Below, one piece after another: positions 1 to 11,821 of a DNA stretch of 64,000 nt. Below the pieces are notes generated by a model. It saw only the letters and a list, made by a program, of their open reading frames with translations, was not told the origin of the DNA and searched no databases. The position numbers and the translations under genes were made by a program. How positions within the stretch are numbered: position 1 is the stretch's first letter; each line of letters opens with the position of its first letter. Source of the DNA: Cadophora sp. MPI-SDFR-AT-0126 (lineage: Eukaryota > Ascomycota > Leotiomycetes > Helotiales > Ploettnerulaceae); NCBI GenBank assembly GCA_020747065.1, contig JAGMVK010000003.1:744001-808000 (forward strand), read 5' to 3'.

Positions 1-2254
1 ACAAGTCATCGATATTTACCTTTGGCGATGCTCCCTTACCAAAATATGACCCCTCATTCTTCCTGCTACCGCCAAAGGCGGATGCAGAAATACTCGTCGC
101 ACGATACTTTGACTTTGCAGTTGCTACACACCGCTTCCTCCACAGACCGACTGTCGAATCGTGGCTGGAGGAGTTCTACGACAATTTGGGAGTCATGCTA
201 CAGAAGGATGGTGCAAAGGAGAGAACGGCTTTGCTTTTTATGGTTTTTGCGCATGCAAGAGAACATATGCATGATGATGGCAATCATAATGGAGTAGATA
301 CCAGGTAAGAATACCATAACTGCTCGTTGCTGCATCTCTTTGGCTCAACAGACTGTGAATGAACCCTTATCACTTTCTCAATTGGAAGTCTCATACGCAA
401 CTTTGGTCGAGGCGATCAACAGGAGACATTCGCTAACGATTCAAAGCGCGAGGTATTTCCAAGCGGCTGATCAACAACTGTCGTCGGAGACCGGGGAAAT
501 TCGTCTCACGAGCGTGCAAGCCAGACTTTGCCAATGCTTCTATTTGCTGTCTCGCTCCCGAGTCAATCATTGCTGGAGCCTCTTTGGGACGACAGCTCGC
601 TTGATTCTGGCCATAGGAATCCACCGGAAACGCCGACTAGAGACATCCAATGGCTCCGATCTGATCGATTTCGAGTGTAGAAAACGGGTGTTTTGGTGTG
701 CGTATGGGCTAGATAATTACCTCAGCGCTGCTTTGGGCAGACCGAGGACTTTCCACGACGATGACATTGATCAAGTAAGAATTCTCAGTCCGATTCGTAT
801 GACATGTGTTCTTACCTTGTGAAAGGAACTCCCAACTTGTGTCGATGACGCGTATATTACTGCACAGAGTATCCAGCTTCAGAAGTCTAAAGGACAGGCC
901 ATTATGACGGCATCGGTAGCACATAATACGTACGTTCCTCCTCACAACTGCAAGTCTCGCATAATTCCAAGATCAAATACCTGTTCCATGACCATTGGAC
1001 CGAGGATCCGTCCTGAACCCGTGGAAAGGAAATGGAGCTAATGGTATTTCCTCCAGATTATCGAAGATCATAAGCCCTATCTTACGAGATTTATACGCTA
1101 TTCGAGCACCATCTCTCCCGGATCGAGTCAACCTTACAGCGAAGTATTCAGAAGAATTATCTAAGTGGAGGAGCGGCCTCGCCAGATTCTTGGACGGCGA
1201 CTCTGTTGATACTTCACTGTTAATTCCGCTATTTCAACGACAACGGAATGTCCTAAATTTGGCATACTACCATGCACTGATCTTGGTCCATCGTCCCTTT
1301 CTTCTGAGCAATTTTGCGAGCTTGAATAGCCGGAATAATCGCCTGCGCGGTGCACCTGGATCACCTGATATGTAAGGCCATATTTTCGGAAGACTATTGC
1401 TCTCCTTTGGTGCTTCGTATTTTCGGTCCAGGCAATTTCCTAGAACTCTCTTGGGAGTTTCATAAGTTGAAAGGTGCTGACTCGCCTTTCAGGGATAAAA
1501 ACGTTACCGAGTGTCTCAGCGCGGCCATGAATGTCGCCTTGATAGTGGACGAATTGCATGAGTCCAAACAAGTTTTTCGCGGATTTTGGGTAAGAATATT
1601 TCCCCGAGAAACCTAAATTCCTCTAAATTATTGTAGTTTACACATTACTTTGCGTTCTGCGCCGTCGTTATTCTATACATCTACACGATCCAACAGCGTA
1701 ATTCTCCTCGTGAGAAGTACCGTGCATACTTCGAAGCAGCGGAAAAATGCCAACGACAGATATCATCGATGGCAGGGCATGAATCTCTAGCCGAGAGGTA
1801 CAGCGTAGTGTTGGAGGAGTTACGGCTCGAAGCTGTCAAGCAAACAGAGACGACCCGTGATGCCCAAAATCAAGCACTCCGAATGAGCTCTATACCACAG
1901 GTCGGACAAATGTTCCCCACTACAGTAATCGATGGGTACCAGGCGACTCATCCTGGCAACGAGAACAGCACGTCCGACTTTGACTTGGCTACGAATATGT
2001 ACGCCAATGGTCACGAAGCCGGCCATGGCGAAGGGCAGAACTCCACTACCCCTTCAAGTTTAATGGCAGAGTTGACGAGCTGGGGTGAATTTGACTCGCT
2101 GGTAAGTACTCAAGATTCTTCAGCTCTTCAATCATATTAAATTTTATAGGTAAATGCTGGGATGGGTGGTTTGGACTTCCTATCGATGGGCGATCAAAGT
2201 GGCATGTGGGAAGGACCTCTGGATAGCACTTTCCCAAACAATGTCGGGATATAA
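1..2254 (+). CDS. Fungal-specific transcription factor, 3' part (5' end outside window)
   Basis: The conserved middle region of Zn2Cys6-type fungal transcription factors is spread over several exons. Reading frames run from base 1 to a GTAAGA donor near 304, through about 350-775, then short exons to about 960, 1050-1375, 1495-1588, 1637-2101 and a last exon ending at TAA 2252-2254. The segment near 650-775 carries the family's typical 'FECRKRVFW' and 'LGRPRTF' motifs. The segment near 1240-1310 reads as the helical 'YYHALILVHRPFLL' stretch common in these regulators. The DNA-binding zinc cluster would be upstream and is not visible. It would act in the nucleus. It lies next to a dihydroxyacetone kinase and an adenylate-forming reductase, so it is a candidate local regulator, which is inference. 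Exact exon borders before 1000 are uncertain. Confidence 0.8.
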
Positions 2255-2386
2255 CGAATCGCTTTGGTGTTAGTCAGCCTTCGCTGTCGTCAAAGGAAGT
2301 GCCACATGTCTCTGCTTTCGCTTGTGATATCCAAAGATTTTCCAAAACGGTGAAGGCGCTCTCATTCAACTCTTGTACCAAATTTA

Positions 2387-4302
2387 TCATGGCTTTTTCA
2401 CGAGTCCCTCTAAAATACAAAGAATTCCTTCCGCGCCAGGATCCGGAACCTGACTCCAAGCGCTTTCTTCAACATACACAGCTCTCCCGAAGGCTGCCTG
2501 CATTCCTTTCGTAGCCTCAACTCCCTTCTTAGCCTGTTCGAAGGCAGCTTCAGCTCCGTCTCCTTTGGCGAAACTGTTGACAAATGGTTCTAGAGCATCC
2601 ATTAATGTTCGATCGCCTTGTCTGGCAGGTGTAGCGGCTTGCAATTTAGCCAAAGCGCTGCTTGTCACCGCACTCCATTCGGAGGTGCCGAGTTGGCTGG
2701 TGGATGGATTAGATCGAAGGGCAGAAGCAAGGGCATTGAAAAAGATGCTGTAAAGGGCTCCTGATGTACCGTCCATACTTTCCTCGATGACATTGGAAAT
2801 GCCTAGAAGTGTTGACGCTGCGACCGGACTCAATTCGCTGTTGTCGATATAAGACATCACCGCATTGGCCCCACGAGCAAGAGTGATTCCGCAGTCGCCA
2901 TCACCGACGATGGTATCGGCTTCAGTTATGCGAGCTTCTGATTCGATGAGATTTCTGCATGCTCGAGTTACTCGAGCTTTGAAGTCGTTGACGTCCACTG
3001 CAAGCTGTGTCAATACCAAAAGCAAACCATCAGACTGCGGTGAAAACTTACTCTTGGCACCGTCTTGCGATCCGTCGGCATCCGCTTCAAATTTAGATGC
3101 CTGGCTTGCTTGCGATGACCTATCACGCCTTAGGGACAAAAGTCCCTCAGTCGATGGCCATCCAACTGCGTTGGAGGGTGCGTCGAGGTGCTTCAGCATT
3201 TCCGAGTTGGCTTTCAATAGCGTGATGCTGAAACCTGGACCATCTAGACTGCTCATGAAAGTCCCAGAAAATACTCGCGACAATGAGATCTTGCGTGCTC
3301 CTGCGAATTTTTCAGTGACAGCTTCACGGTTGGCGATGTTCCGAGTGCTTACCTAGGGCCGAGACAACAGCTTTCGTGATGCCACCCATTTCCAGAACTG
3401 AGATGCCGCCAAGATTGTTGATGAGTAGTACAATTTCTTCTGCATCCCTCATGTCGACATATGATCGGTCGGAATCTGTAGTACTCAATAATTGGTCCAG
3501 CATCATGGCAATAAGCGTCTTCGCATCAGGCGGTGGGTTGAGTACTCGACTGCCAGACTCGTTGTGAATGCCCATGCCAAGCTCGATTTGGTCTGGGGGA
3601 AGTGTGGTCGCATCAGGAGCTGCACGCCCAGGAACGTGGACATGCCCGAGAGATGCACCAACCGTGACCAAATTTGACGCAGCGAGTCGCCCCATGCTAA
3701 CAAGCTTTTCCAAAGAAGCATCTGGGCTTTTACTCATGGCACCCAATATTTTGTGTACTAGCACAGTCCCAGCCAGCCCTCTTCTACCAACCTTTCCACT
3801 TTTCTGACGTCCAACAGAGACATCATCTCTAACGATAATGATCTCTACCTTCAGCCCGTACTTTGCTCGAGCCTTCTCTGCAGCTAGATGAAAATGGAAT
3901 ACATCTCCGGTATAGTTCTTTATGATCAAAATTGTCCCAGCTTCTCCGCCAACTCGAGATATGGTGTTCAGGATTTGGGACACATTTGGCGAGGCGAATA
4001 TCGAGCCGGACACTGCTGCTGTCAGAAGGCCATCTCCAACGTAACCTGCATGCGCTGGCTCATGGCCTGCACCACCACCAGATATAAGTGCGACTTGTTT
4101 CGCGGAATCGTGGTCGGTGTAGAAAACAGCTACATGTCCCAATTTAGTCTCGGGACAAATTTGGACTCGATAAATCATCAATTTGCAGAAACTTACATTT
4201 ATTCGCTTTGTCCAGTGCAAGAAAAGTGTTGGTGATAGTCAAACTCTCCAAACAATCAAGCACTAAGGCTTCGGAGTCGTGGAAGAAGTGTTTTGTTGAC
4301 AT
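2387..4302 (-). CDS. Dihydroxyacetone (glycerone) kinase, DhaK-DhaL fusion
   Basis: ATP-dependent kinase that phosphorylates dihydroxyacetone, and in this family also glyceraldehyde, in the cytosol. My model has four exons: 4302-4197, 4129-3353, 3300-3052 and 2997-2387, giving 580 residues, the usual length for fungal enzymes. The N-terminal DhaK domain has 'ALISGGGAGHEPAHAGYVG' and the 'GMGIHNESG' stretch, whose His covalently holds the substrate. After a linker, the C-terminal DhaL ATP-binding domain has 'DTIVGDGDCG', with the Asp residues that coordinate Mg, and 'MDGTSGALY'. The first exon supplies the standard 'MSTKHFFHD' start, which a simple open frame misses. Intron 3 (2998-3051) is 54 nt, in frame and stop-free. 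The gene is divergent from the A-T-R reductase across 420 bp. It could serve glycerol/methylglyoxal metabolism or a cluster-specific role. Confidence 0.93.
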
Positions 4303-4722
4303 GGTTCGGAAGCGAGTTCAAGTCACGAGGTTTGGATTTGTAGGGGTGGCATCAAAACTAGCAGGAGCGCAGCCTAAGGATGTTATGATCGTCCATGTCT
4401 GCGAATATTGAATCATTTAGTCCCGCAATAAACAGATTGCCAGAATTTGGGATCTCGTAAGGGAAGCATTTTTCCGGTTCCCGTGCCTGTGTGTGTGCTT
4501 TTCCGTTGCCACTGCGTCCGTACCCACTTTGTGTTCCGCAACATAGCTGGAATAATTATTCCGACTCCAGAACTCAACGAAAGCGGATACATGTTTATTG
4601 CCCCTCGTTAGACCCCTCTAGGCCTCGGTATTTCATGCATGGCATTCGCATTTGAAGATTCATACAGCCCCAGAATTTGAGCCTCACTCTCTCACTTCTA
4701 TTCACGACAACATTGGATCATC
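4303..4722. promoter_or_regulatory. Divergent promoter between dihydroxyacetone kinase and A-T-R reductase
   Basis: A 420-bp gap separates two start codons that point away from each other, so both promoters must lie here. I saw no clear TATA box close to either start. A CCTCGG hexamer is at 4623-4628, but a hexamer of this kind is expected by chance every couple of kilobases. Shared control is inferred from the geometry only. Confidence 0.5.
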
Positions 4723-7700
4723 ATGTCTGCCACTGTCACAACTACAGTGCGATCCGTTGGCACTACAACATTGGATAAACTTGATGCTCCTACCGGCGTC
4801 ACTGTCCGATCTCTGTACACTGTTGATGACCTACTCTACAACAGAAGTCAGACGATTCCCGAAGTTCCGTTAGTGGCGTACCCAGCGACAGCGCGAAGTC
4901 GAGCGGACTATGTTCATTACACAGCAAGAGACCTCGATCGGTTCGCCGACCATGGAGCAAGGAAATTTGCGTCTATGGGGTTGATTCCCCAAGTCAGTTT
5001 TCCAAATACCGTGAACTGACCTTCCAACTGACTTCGCGGCAGGGCTCGGGATCTAAGACAGAAGTGATTGCCCTGTTGGCACCATCAAATTTGGATTACG
5101 TTGCTTCTATTTTTGCCTTGTCACGATTAGGCTTCGCAGTTCTACTACTCTCTAACCGCCTGGCCACCGAGGCATACGTCCACCTACTCAAGGGGACAAA
5201 CTGCCGACGCATTGTCAATTCTGAAAATCTCAGCAAAGCAGTTGCTAACATCCAATCCGTGCTGGATATCACCAGCTATCCATTACTCTCTCAATCAGAT
5301 TATGACGTTCGAGATGCAGCGATTCCTCGCTTCCCAAGGAGAACTGGTAGCCCAGACCAGTCGCGCAAGACCGCCTTCATAATACATTCTTCTGGCTCGA
5401 CAGGCTATCCGAAACCGATTTTCCAAACACACGAAGCATGTCTCTCCAATTACTCCAGCAGTTTCGGATTTCGGGCGTTCTTGACTCTACCACTTTACCA
5501 CAACCATGGCCTCTCCTCATTCTTCCGTGCGATCTACTCTGGCAAAGAACTCGCCATGTTCAATGCCAGCCTCCCATTATCTGGAACAAACCTCATCGAA
5601 GCTATGGCAGCTGTAAAGCCAGAAAGTTTCCACGGCGTACCTTACGCATTGAAGTTACTGGCCGAGTCTGAGCAGGGCATTCAGGCACTCAAGGACTGCA
5701 AACTGGTGCTGTTCGGTGGTAGCAGCTGTCCCGACGATTTGGGCGACGAACTTGTCAGTAAAGGCGTCTATCTTGTTGGCCACTATGGAGCGTAAGTCTA
5801 ATCTCCCGTACCATGTTAGCGATATCTCTAATTACGTCAACCTAGAACCGAGATGGGACAACTCATGACCTCCTTCCGACCAGTCGAGGACAAAGCCTGG
5901 AATTACGTCCGACCTCTGCCAGCAACAACACCATTCATCAGTATGGTACCGCAAGGGAACGACACATTTGAATGCGTGGTGCTTGATGGGCTACCCTCGA
6001 AAGTTGTATCAAACAATGACGATCCTCCCAACTCATTCAAGACGAGCGATCTCTTCAGTCCTCACCCCACTATCTACAATGCATGGAAGTACCTTGGCAG
6101 ATTAGATGATCGTGTAACACTGGTGAATGGCGAAAAGGTTCTCCCAGTTCCATATGAACATCAAGTACGTCAAAGCGAGCTTGTACGAGAAGCTTGCGTG
6201 TTTGGTGTGGGCAGAGCTTTTCCCGGCCTGATCATCGTCCCCAGCGAGCATGCCACTGGGATGAGCAAAGAACAAATACTCGAGGCACTTTCCAGTGTTG
6301 TCCAAGCAGCAAACTCCAGAGTCGAGGCATTCAGTCATGTTTCTCTCGACATGGTGAGAATTCTCGATGTCGGCGCCGAATACCCATGCACCGACAAAGG
6401 AACGATGATTCGTGCTGCCTTCTATAAGAAGTTCGAGTCGCTCATCAATTCCGCCTACGAAGAATTCGAGGCACCGCGGGCCGAAGACACAACTGGAGGT
6501 CTAGCACTGGAACTTCCGGAGCTCAAGACCTACCTCGAAGCCATTTTCACAAAGCATCTGGAACTTGACTCACTCAGTGAGACTGCCGATTTCTTCGAAA
6601 TGGGCGTGGATAGTTTACAAGCGATTGCGATCCGGGCATCAATCCTCCGGGAGCTCGACCTCGGCTCCAAACCACTCGGTCAGAATGTCGTGTTTGAGTA
6701 CCCCAACATCGCTGCTCTATCAGATCATCTATACTCACTTCGTACTGGAAATGAAGTACAACAATCAGACGAAGTCGAAGCCATGCAGGAACTCATCCAG
6801 AAATACTCCACATTCACTCCACATATCCCTGGGCCAGCTACAGTCGAGGGCGAGACCATTGTAAGTTGTTCAAGAAAATTATGGGTAGTACTATGCTGAC
6901 AATGTATCAGATCCTCACCGGCGCCACTGGGTCTCTAGGCGCTCACGTCCTAGCCCAGCTTGTCTCCAATGAACATGTCAAGTCCGTCTACTGTCTCGTC
7001 CGAGCCAGTTCACCTGAGGCAGCCCAAGAGAGAGTCCTCTCAACACTCTCAGCGAAGAAAATCGACAGCATCTCCCACAGCAGCAAAATTATCTGTCTGC
7101 CATCAGACCTAAGCCGCGAGGATCTTGGACTTGACAGCCAGGTCGTCGAGACTCTTCGAAGTTCACTGACGACCGTCCTTCACTGTGCTTGGGCCGTGAA
7201 TTTCAATTTGGGAGTTCGAAGCTTCGAGAAACAGCACATTAACGGAACATTCAATCTGTTGAATATGTGCCTCAGGGTCAAGACTCCCAACCCCGCGAAG
7301 CTTTTCTTCTGCTCTTCGATATCAGCTGCAGCTGGCACTCCCCTACCTGCTCAGATCCAAGAGACCTACATCTCTAATCTCTCCCACGCTCAGAACATGG
7401 GATATGCGAGATCGAAGCTTGTCACCGAAACCATTATCAAAGCGGCTGCTGCTCAAACCGGAATGACTGCAAAAGTTTTACGCGTTGGTCAAATCGTCGG
7501 GGATACCAAGATTGGGTTATGGAACAGCACCGAAGCCATCTCCCTGATGATCAGGAGTGCAGTGACGATCCATGCCTTGCCAGCTTTGGAAGAGGTGAGA
7601 AGATTCCCAAAATTCTTCAATTCAAGTATTGACAGTTTGGACAGACACCATCATGGCTCCCAGTAGACGTTGTTGCACGCGCAGTTTTGGATCTCGCTCA

Positions 7701-8085
7701 AATCAACAAGCAATCCAGCCCCACCACGCTCGAGGACACGGATGACACAGAAGTTGTTTACCACGTCCAGAATCCCCGATTGTTTCACTGGACCAACGAT
7801 TTGTTACCCGCACTGCGAGACGCTGGTCTTGACTTCGAGATTGTTTCTCAGCGAGAGTGGGTGAATCGCCTGCGGAACGGTGAGAAGGACCCAGAAAAGA
7901 ATCCGACAATTAAACTTCTGGATTTCTTCACGGAGAAATACGATAATGATAAGCCTGGAAGGAAAGGGCTGGTATTTTTGACGGATAAGACTGCGGCGAA
8001 GACGAGCGCGATAGGTGATGGGTATGATGTTGTTGGTAGTGGTCTGGTAAAGAAATTTGTAGACAGCTGGAGTTTGGAATGGTAA
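4723..8085 (+). CDS. Adenylate-forming reductase (NRPS-like, A-T-R)
   Basis: Activates a carboxylic acid as an acyl-adenylate, loads it on a carrier domain and releases it by NADPH-dependent reduction to aldehyde or alcohol. Five exons (4723-4992, 5043-5791, 5846-6860, 6911-7594, 7645-8085) give 1052 residues, the usual size of fungal A-T-R enzymes. Adenylation core: 'IHSSGSTGYPKP', 'GHYGATEMG', 'GRLDD' with 'NGEKV', and a late 'TDKGTMIR' with the expected Lys. Carrier domain: 'FFEMGVDSLQA', where Ser takes phosphopantetheine. Reductase domain: 'LTGATGSLGAHV' Rossmann motif and the 'GYARSK' Tyr-xxx-Lys pair. There is no condensation domain. This organisation occurs in alpha-aminoadipate reductase and in stand-alone secondary-metabolite reductases such as FUB8; the absence of Lys2-like length and the neighbours favour the latter. 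The substrate cannot be read from the sequence. Confidence 0.94.
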
Positions 8086-9142
8086 ATTGTATAGCTCCGC
8101 ATTTGGTTTGTTTTAGAATATGATACAACATATTAGATCAAGTTTTTTTTTTTCATCTTTAAATGGTCACTGAGTGAATTCGTCTTTTTCCAATCTATCA
8201 TATCATTCTATTCATATTGTGACGTCTTCGAAGTATTTACGGTCTCCTCAAGCGTCCTATCTTAGGTCACTCAAATCGTACCGAATACTGATAGAAGCAG
8301 TGTGCTTAACTTCACAATCACATTTCACGATTGCTCATTCTGAGAAACTAATAAAGGTTCTGGTGCTTCCCTGAACATGTTCGACGAAAATTGTTTCAAA
8401 GCCATCGGAACATTTCCTTGGTTCCCGTGAACAGAATACTGACTTTGTCACATTCAAGTTATATCTACAATGGGATTCAAAAGAAAAGCTGCGTAAAATT
8501 ATAGTGCCTTGTTTCGGAATCCTTATCTCGATACTCGTTTGTCAAATTTACCCGTGAGATGAATTCCATGTATGAGCCTCATATCCATGCCGGTAGGAAA
8601 TCAACAGATCGCTGCGATATTCCGGAAAAGACAAAACGCGAGCAGATCAGTCCATAACGCAAGGAGAGCGATGCTAGTAGGGAAAGCGAAGGTCTCGGAA
8701 GTACCCTTGGCGCAAGACACACGGTAAGCTATCCGGGGTCTAATATCTCACGGCAACGAGACCACGACACATATCCGGCCCTAAAATTCACGGAAAAGAC
8801 TTTGATTGGAGCATTGTCTTATCTTCTCTCATATCACTGAACAGTAATCAAACTACCCCATGGGAGAAGTATCCGCTTGGTTCTTGGCAGGACCCCATGG
8901 GGGACTTTCCCCGCAGTATCTGTGCGTTAGAGTTCAGTTTGTTTTTCCGCGCCTCAGAACACGCCGTTCTACAGATGACCATGTATATATGACAGCTACC
9001 TAGCATCAACTAATCTAGTCGAAGTAGATCACCTTCAGTCAGAGTTGCATACGACGGCGTCTAACACCGGCGGCTTCTCAGACTTAGGAGACCCATCTAC
9101 TTCAACGACTTCACGAAATTTGCAACAGGCCCTTCGACGAAA
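8086..9142. other. Intergenic region, transporter promoter
   Basis: About 1 kb without a supportable gene. A TATA-like ATGTATATAT stands at 8981-8990, roughly 155 bp before the transporter start, and is the best promoter element here. Near 8892 a short palindrome reads ACCCCATGGGG. Nothing else is recognised. Confidence 0.5.
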
Positions 9143-10836
9143 ATGTCTGCCCCTCAAGGAGATGAGAAGGTGGTTGCTGTGGTCGAACATGTCGACAACA
9201 AAGCTGACAAGGTCGAGAAGCCGGACTCGGGATCGCTGATGAAGGAAATCGGAGCCGAGGACAACCTCGATCGCTTCGGCGCCTGGACGAAGACAGATCC
9301 AGCTGAGATTGCACTCGTCAAAAAGCTGGACTTGCACATCATGGTAAATATCAAACGTCTTAGAGCATGTTTAGCATTTCGCTGATTTGACGCACCAACA
9401 GCCCATCCTCTGGTTGATGTACTTCCTCAACTTCCTAGACCGAAATACAATGATCAACGGAAAGCTGGATGGCCTGGCCAAGGACCTCAAGTTGAAGGGA
9501 ACTCAGTATAATACTTTGGTATCCATCTTGTTTGTTGGGTACCTGCTAGGCCAAGTTCCTTCAAACATGATTCTCAACAGAGTCAAGCCAGCTTACTACC
9601 TCTCGGGTTCGTGACATCCGGGATATCCACAAATCAGGCACTGACAACAATCAGGATTTATGATGGCATGGGCAATCGTCTCGACTTTAACTTGTCTCGT
9701 TAAGGACTACCATGGGATGTTTGCTGCCCGCTTCATGTTGGGCGTGACTGAGGCACCTGTAAGACAGGTCAATTCTTCTTCCCGACAACCATTGCTAACA
9801 ATTCCAGTTCTATCCCGGTGCTCTGTACATGGTCAGCCAGTTTTACACTCGTAAAGAGGTGGCAGCTCGAATGGCTGTTTTCTACACAGGAAACATGCTT
9901 GCTAGCTCCTTCTCCGGTCTCATCGCAGCCGGTGTCTTTGCTGGTCTTGGTGGTAAGCATGGGATAGAGGGATGGAGATGGCTCTTCATTATCCAAGGTG
10001 TTGCCACCGTCGTTGTCGCAGCTGTCGCTGTCTTTCTCTTGCCCAATGCGCCGCTTGAGACATGGTGGCTCACACCGGATGAGCGCCAACTTGCACACTC
10101 GCGCATGGAGCGCGATATGACAGGACGTCGAGCAGGAACGAGTACTTGGGTTGGTCTTCGCGAGGCTTGCAGCGACTACCGCACTTGGATCTTCGCTCTC
10201 ATGATCAATTTGCACCTGTCTGCCAATGGCTTCAAGAACTTCTTGCCAACTGTTGTGAAGACACTCGGGTTCAATAAGACTGTCACGTTGGTCTTGACAT
10301 GCCCGCCATACCTCCTTGCAACATTCCTATCTGTCATTGTCTCTTGGTCATCAGGAAAGTTCAATGAGCGTACTTGGCACATCACAATCTCCAAACTCAT
10401 TGCCATTTTCGGTGAGTAATGATTCTTCATCACCTGCTCAAGATCGCATTGCTGACTGCATCGAACAGGATTTGCCTTGGGCTGGGGTACACTAAACGTT
10501 CCTGCTCGTTACTTCGCAATGTGTGTCTTCGTCGGTGCCACATATGGTGTTAACAATATTGGCATGGGATGGGTTTCCTCCACCCTTGGACAGACAAACG
10601 AGAAGAAAGCGGTAGCCGTCGCCATTGCTAACACCCTGGGCAACTTGGCCAGTGTTTACACTCCATACTTGTGGCCCGATAGTGATGCGCCACGATTCGG
10701 AACCGCCATGGGTGCGAGTATTGGTTTCTCGGCAGGGGTTATTGTCATGGCTTGGGTTATGAGGTTCATTCTGATGAGACAGAACCGCAAGATCAAGGCG
10801 GAGGAGAATGAGGTCACTAACCTGTACGTTTACTGA
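9143..10836 (+). CDS. MFS transporter, allantoate permease (Dal5-like anion:cation symporter) family
   Basis: Plasma-membrane carrier predicted to import a small organic anion; characterised relatives carry allantoate, nicotinate, pantothenate and similar compounds. Five exons (9143-9343, 9402-9606, 9655-9758, 9808-10411, 10469-10836) give 493 residues with about 12 membrane helices. Visible signatures are 'MYFLNFLDRNTM' in helix 1, 'GYLLGQVPSNMIL', 'RFMLGVTEAPFYPGALYM' spanning an exon junction, and 'GWRWLFIIQG' in helix 6. A soluble N-terminus of about 67 residues precedes helix 1 and a basic loop follows helix 6. It stands in the same direction as the A-T-R reductase, 1.06 kb downstream. 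It could move the substrate or product of that enzyme, but this family mostly serves nutrient uptake, so the link is weak. Confidence 0.93.
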
Positions 10837-11080
10837 GCGAAGCGAAATGGTTAAAGGATAGTTGAAGAAGCCGAGATGACACACTTGGGGATCGGACATG
10901 AATGCAGCCTTATTTGGTCATAAAAGAAGAGATCAAGCAAGTTATGCAAGTCATAAGAATCCGTGGTATAATAGTGGCCAGCGAGTGAATCGAATCAAGA
11001 TTTTGCCTTTAAACACTGTGGCCAAGTAACTTATGTGCTCCTGCTCATACATCGGTCCAAGGTTAAAAAGCTTTCCAGCT

Positions 11081-11821
11081 CTACTTCAAACCTCCATTGA
11101 TCTCTACCACACTACCGTTCATGTATCTACTCTCATCACTCATCAAAAACACGACCACATCTGCAACCTCTTCCGGCAATCCCATTCTCCCCATCGCAAC
11201 TGACCTCTCCATCTCAGCCACAGCCTCTTTTCCCTTCACCACCCCCGCATTGGTTGGAGTGTCAATATAACCAGGCGCAATGACATTCGTCCTGATACCT
11301 TTCGGTCCTGATTCTAGTGCCATGCATTTCGAGAATCCGATGACCCCAAATTTTGACGCACAATAAACGGCATATCCAGCTCCTGCCTGAAGACCCAATA
11401 CAGAAGAGACGTTGACGAACGACGCTCCCGACTGAAGATGTGGGATACATGCTCGCGTGACGTTGAAGAGACCTTTGAGATTCGTATTGACAATCTTGTC
11501 CCAATACTCGTCAGTGATTTCTGCCGTTGGGAGAGAAGTGGGGTTGACGCCAGCGCAATTGAAAACATGGTCAATTCGACCATAGGACTCGATGGTTCTG
11601 GCGATAAATGTATTGCATTGGCTCGAAGAACTAACATCGACTACCTCTCCGGAGCCGCCGGCTGGGCAGCGACTGAGAGTGTCGAGGACAGATGGGCCAT
11701 TGATGTCGGCAAGAGCTAGGGTCGCGCCTAACTCGGACAACTTGATACTGGTGGCTCGCCCAATACCACTTCCAGCACCGGTTACTACGATGACTTTGTT
11801 TAGGAATTGATGATGAGACAT
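11081..11821 (-). CDS. Short-chain dehydrogenase/reductase (classical SDR, likely NAD-dependent)
   Basis: Single-exon, 246 residues, the normal length of a classical SDR. Visible: the 'VTGAGSGIGRA' dinucleotide loop; an Asp at the end of the second strand ('LALADING'), which in this family favours NAD(H) over NADP(H); the 'NCAG' structural motif; the catalytic Ser in 'VNVSSVLG' and the 'YCASK' Tyr-xxx-Lys; and a C-terminal 'MNGSVVEINGG', as in ketoacyl reductase-type SDRs. It oxidises or reduces an alcohol or ketone of unknown identity. It is convergent with the transporter gene, with 244 bp between stop codons. It could belong to the A-T-R reductase block or be independent. Confidence 0.92.
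   Translation of the reverse strand: MSHHQFLNKVIVVTGAGSGIGRATSIKLSELGATLALADINGPSVLDTLSRCPAGGSGEVVDVSSSSQCNTFIARTIESYGRIDHVFNCAGVNPTSLPTAEITDEYWDKIVNTNLKGLFNVTRACIPHLQSGASFVNVSSVLGLQAGAGYAVYCASKFGVIGFSKCMALESGPKGIRTNVIAPGYIDTPTNAGVVKGKEAVAEMERSVAMGRMGLPEEVADVVVFLMSDESRYMNGSVVEINGGLK

Noticed and set aside
4623..4628. CCTCGG as a fatty-acid regulator site at the kinase/reductase promoter
   Set aside because: A single hexamer is expected by chance, and neither gene belongs to fatty-acid oxidation.
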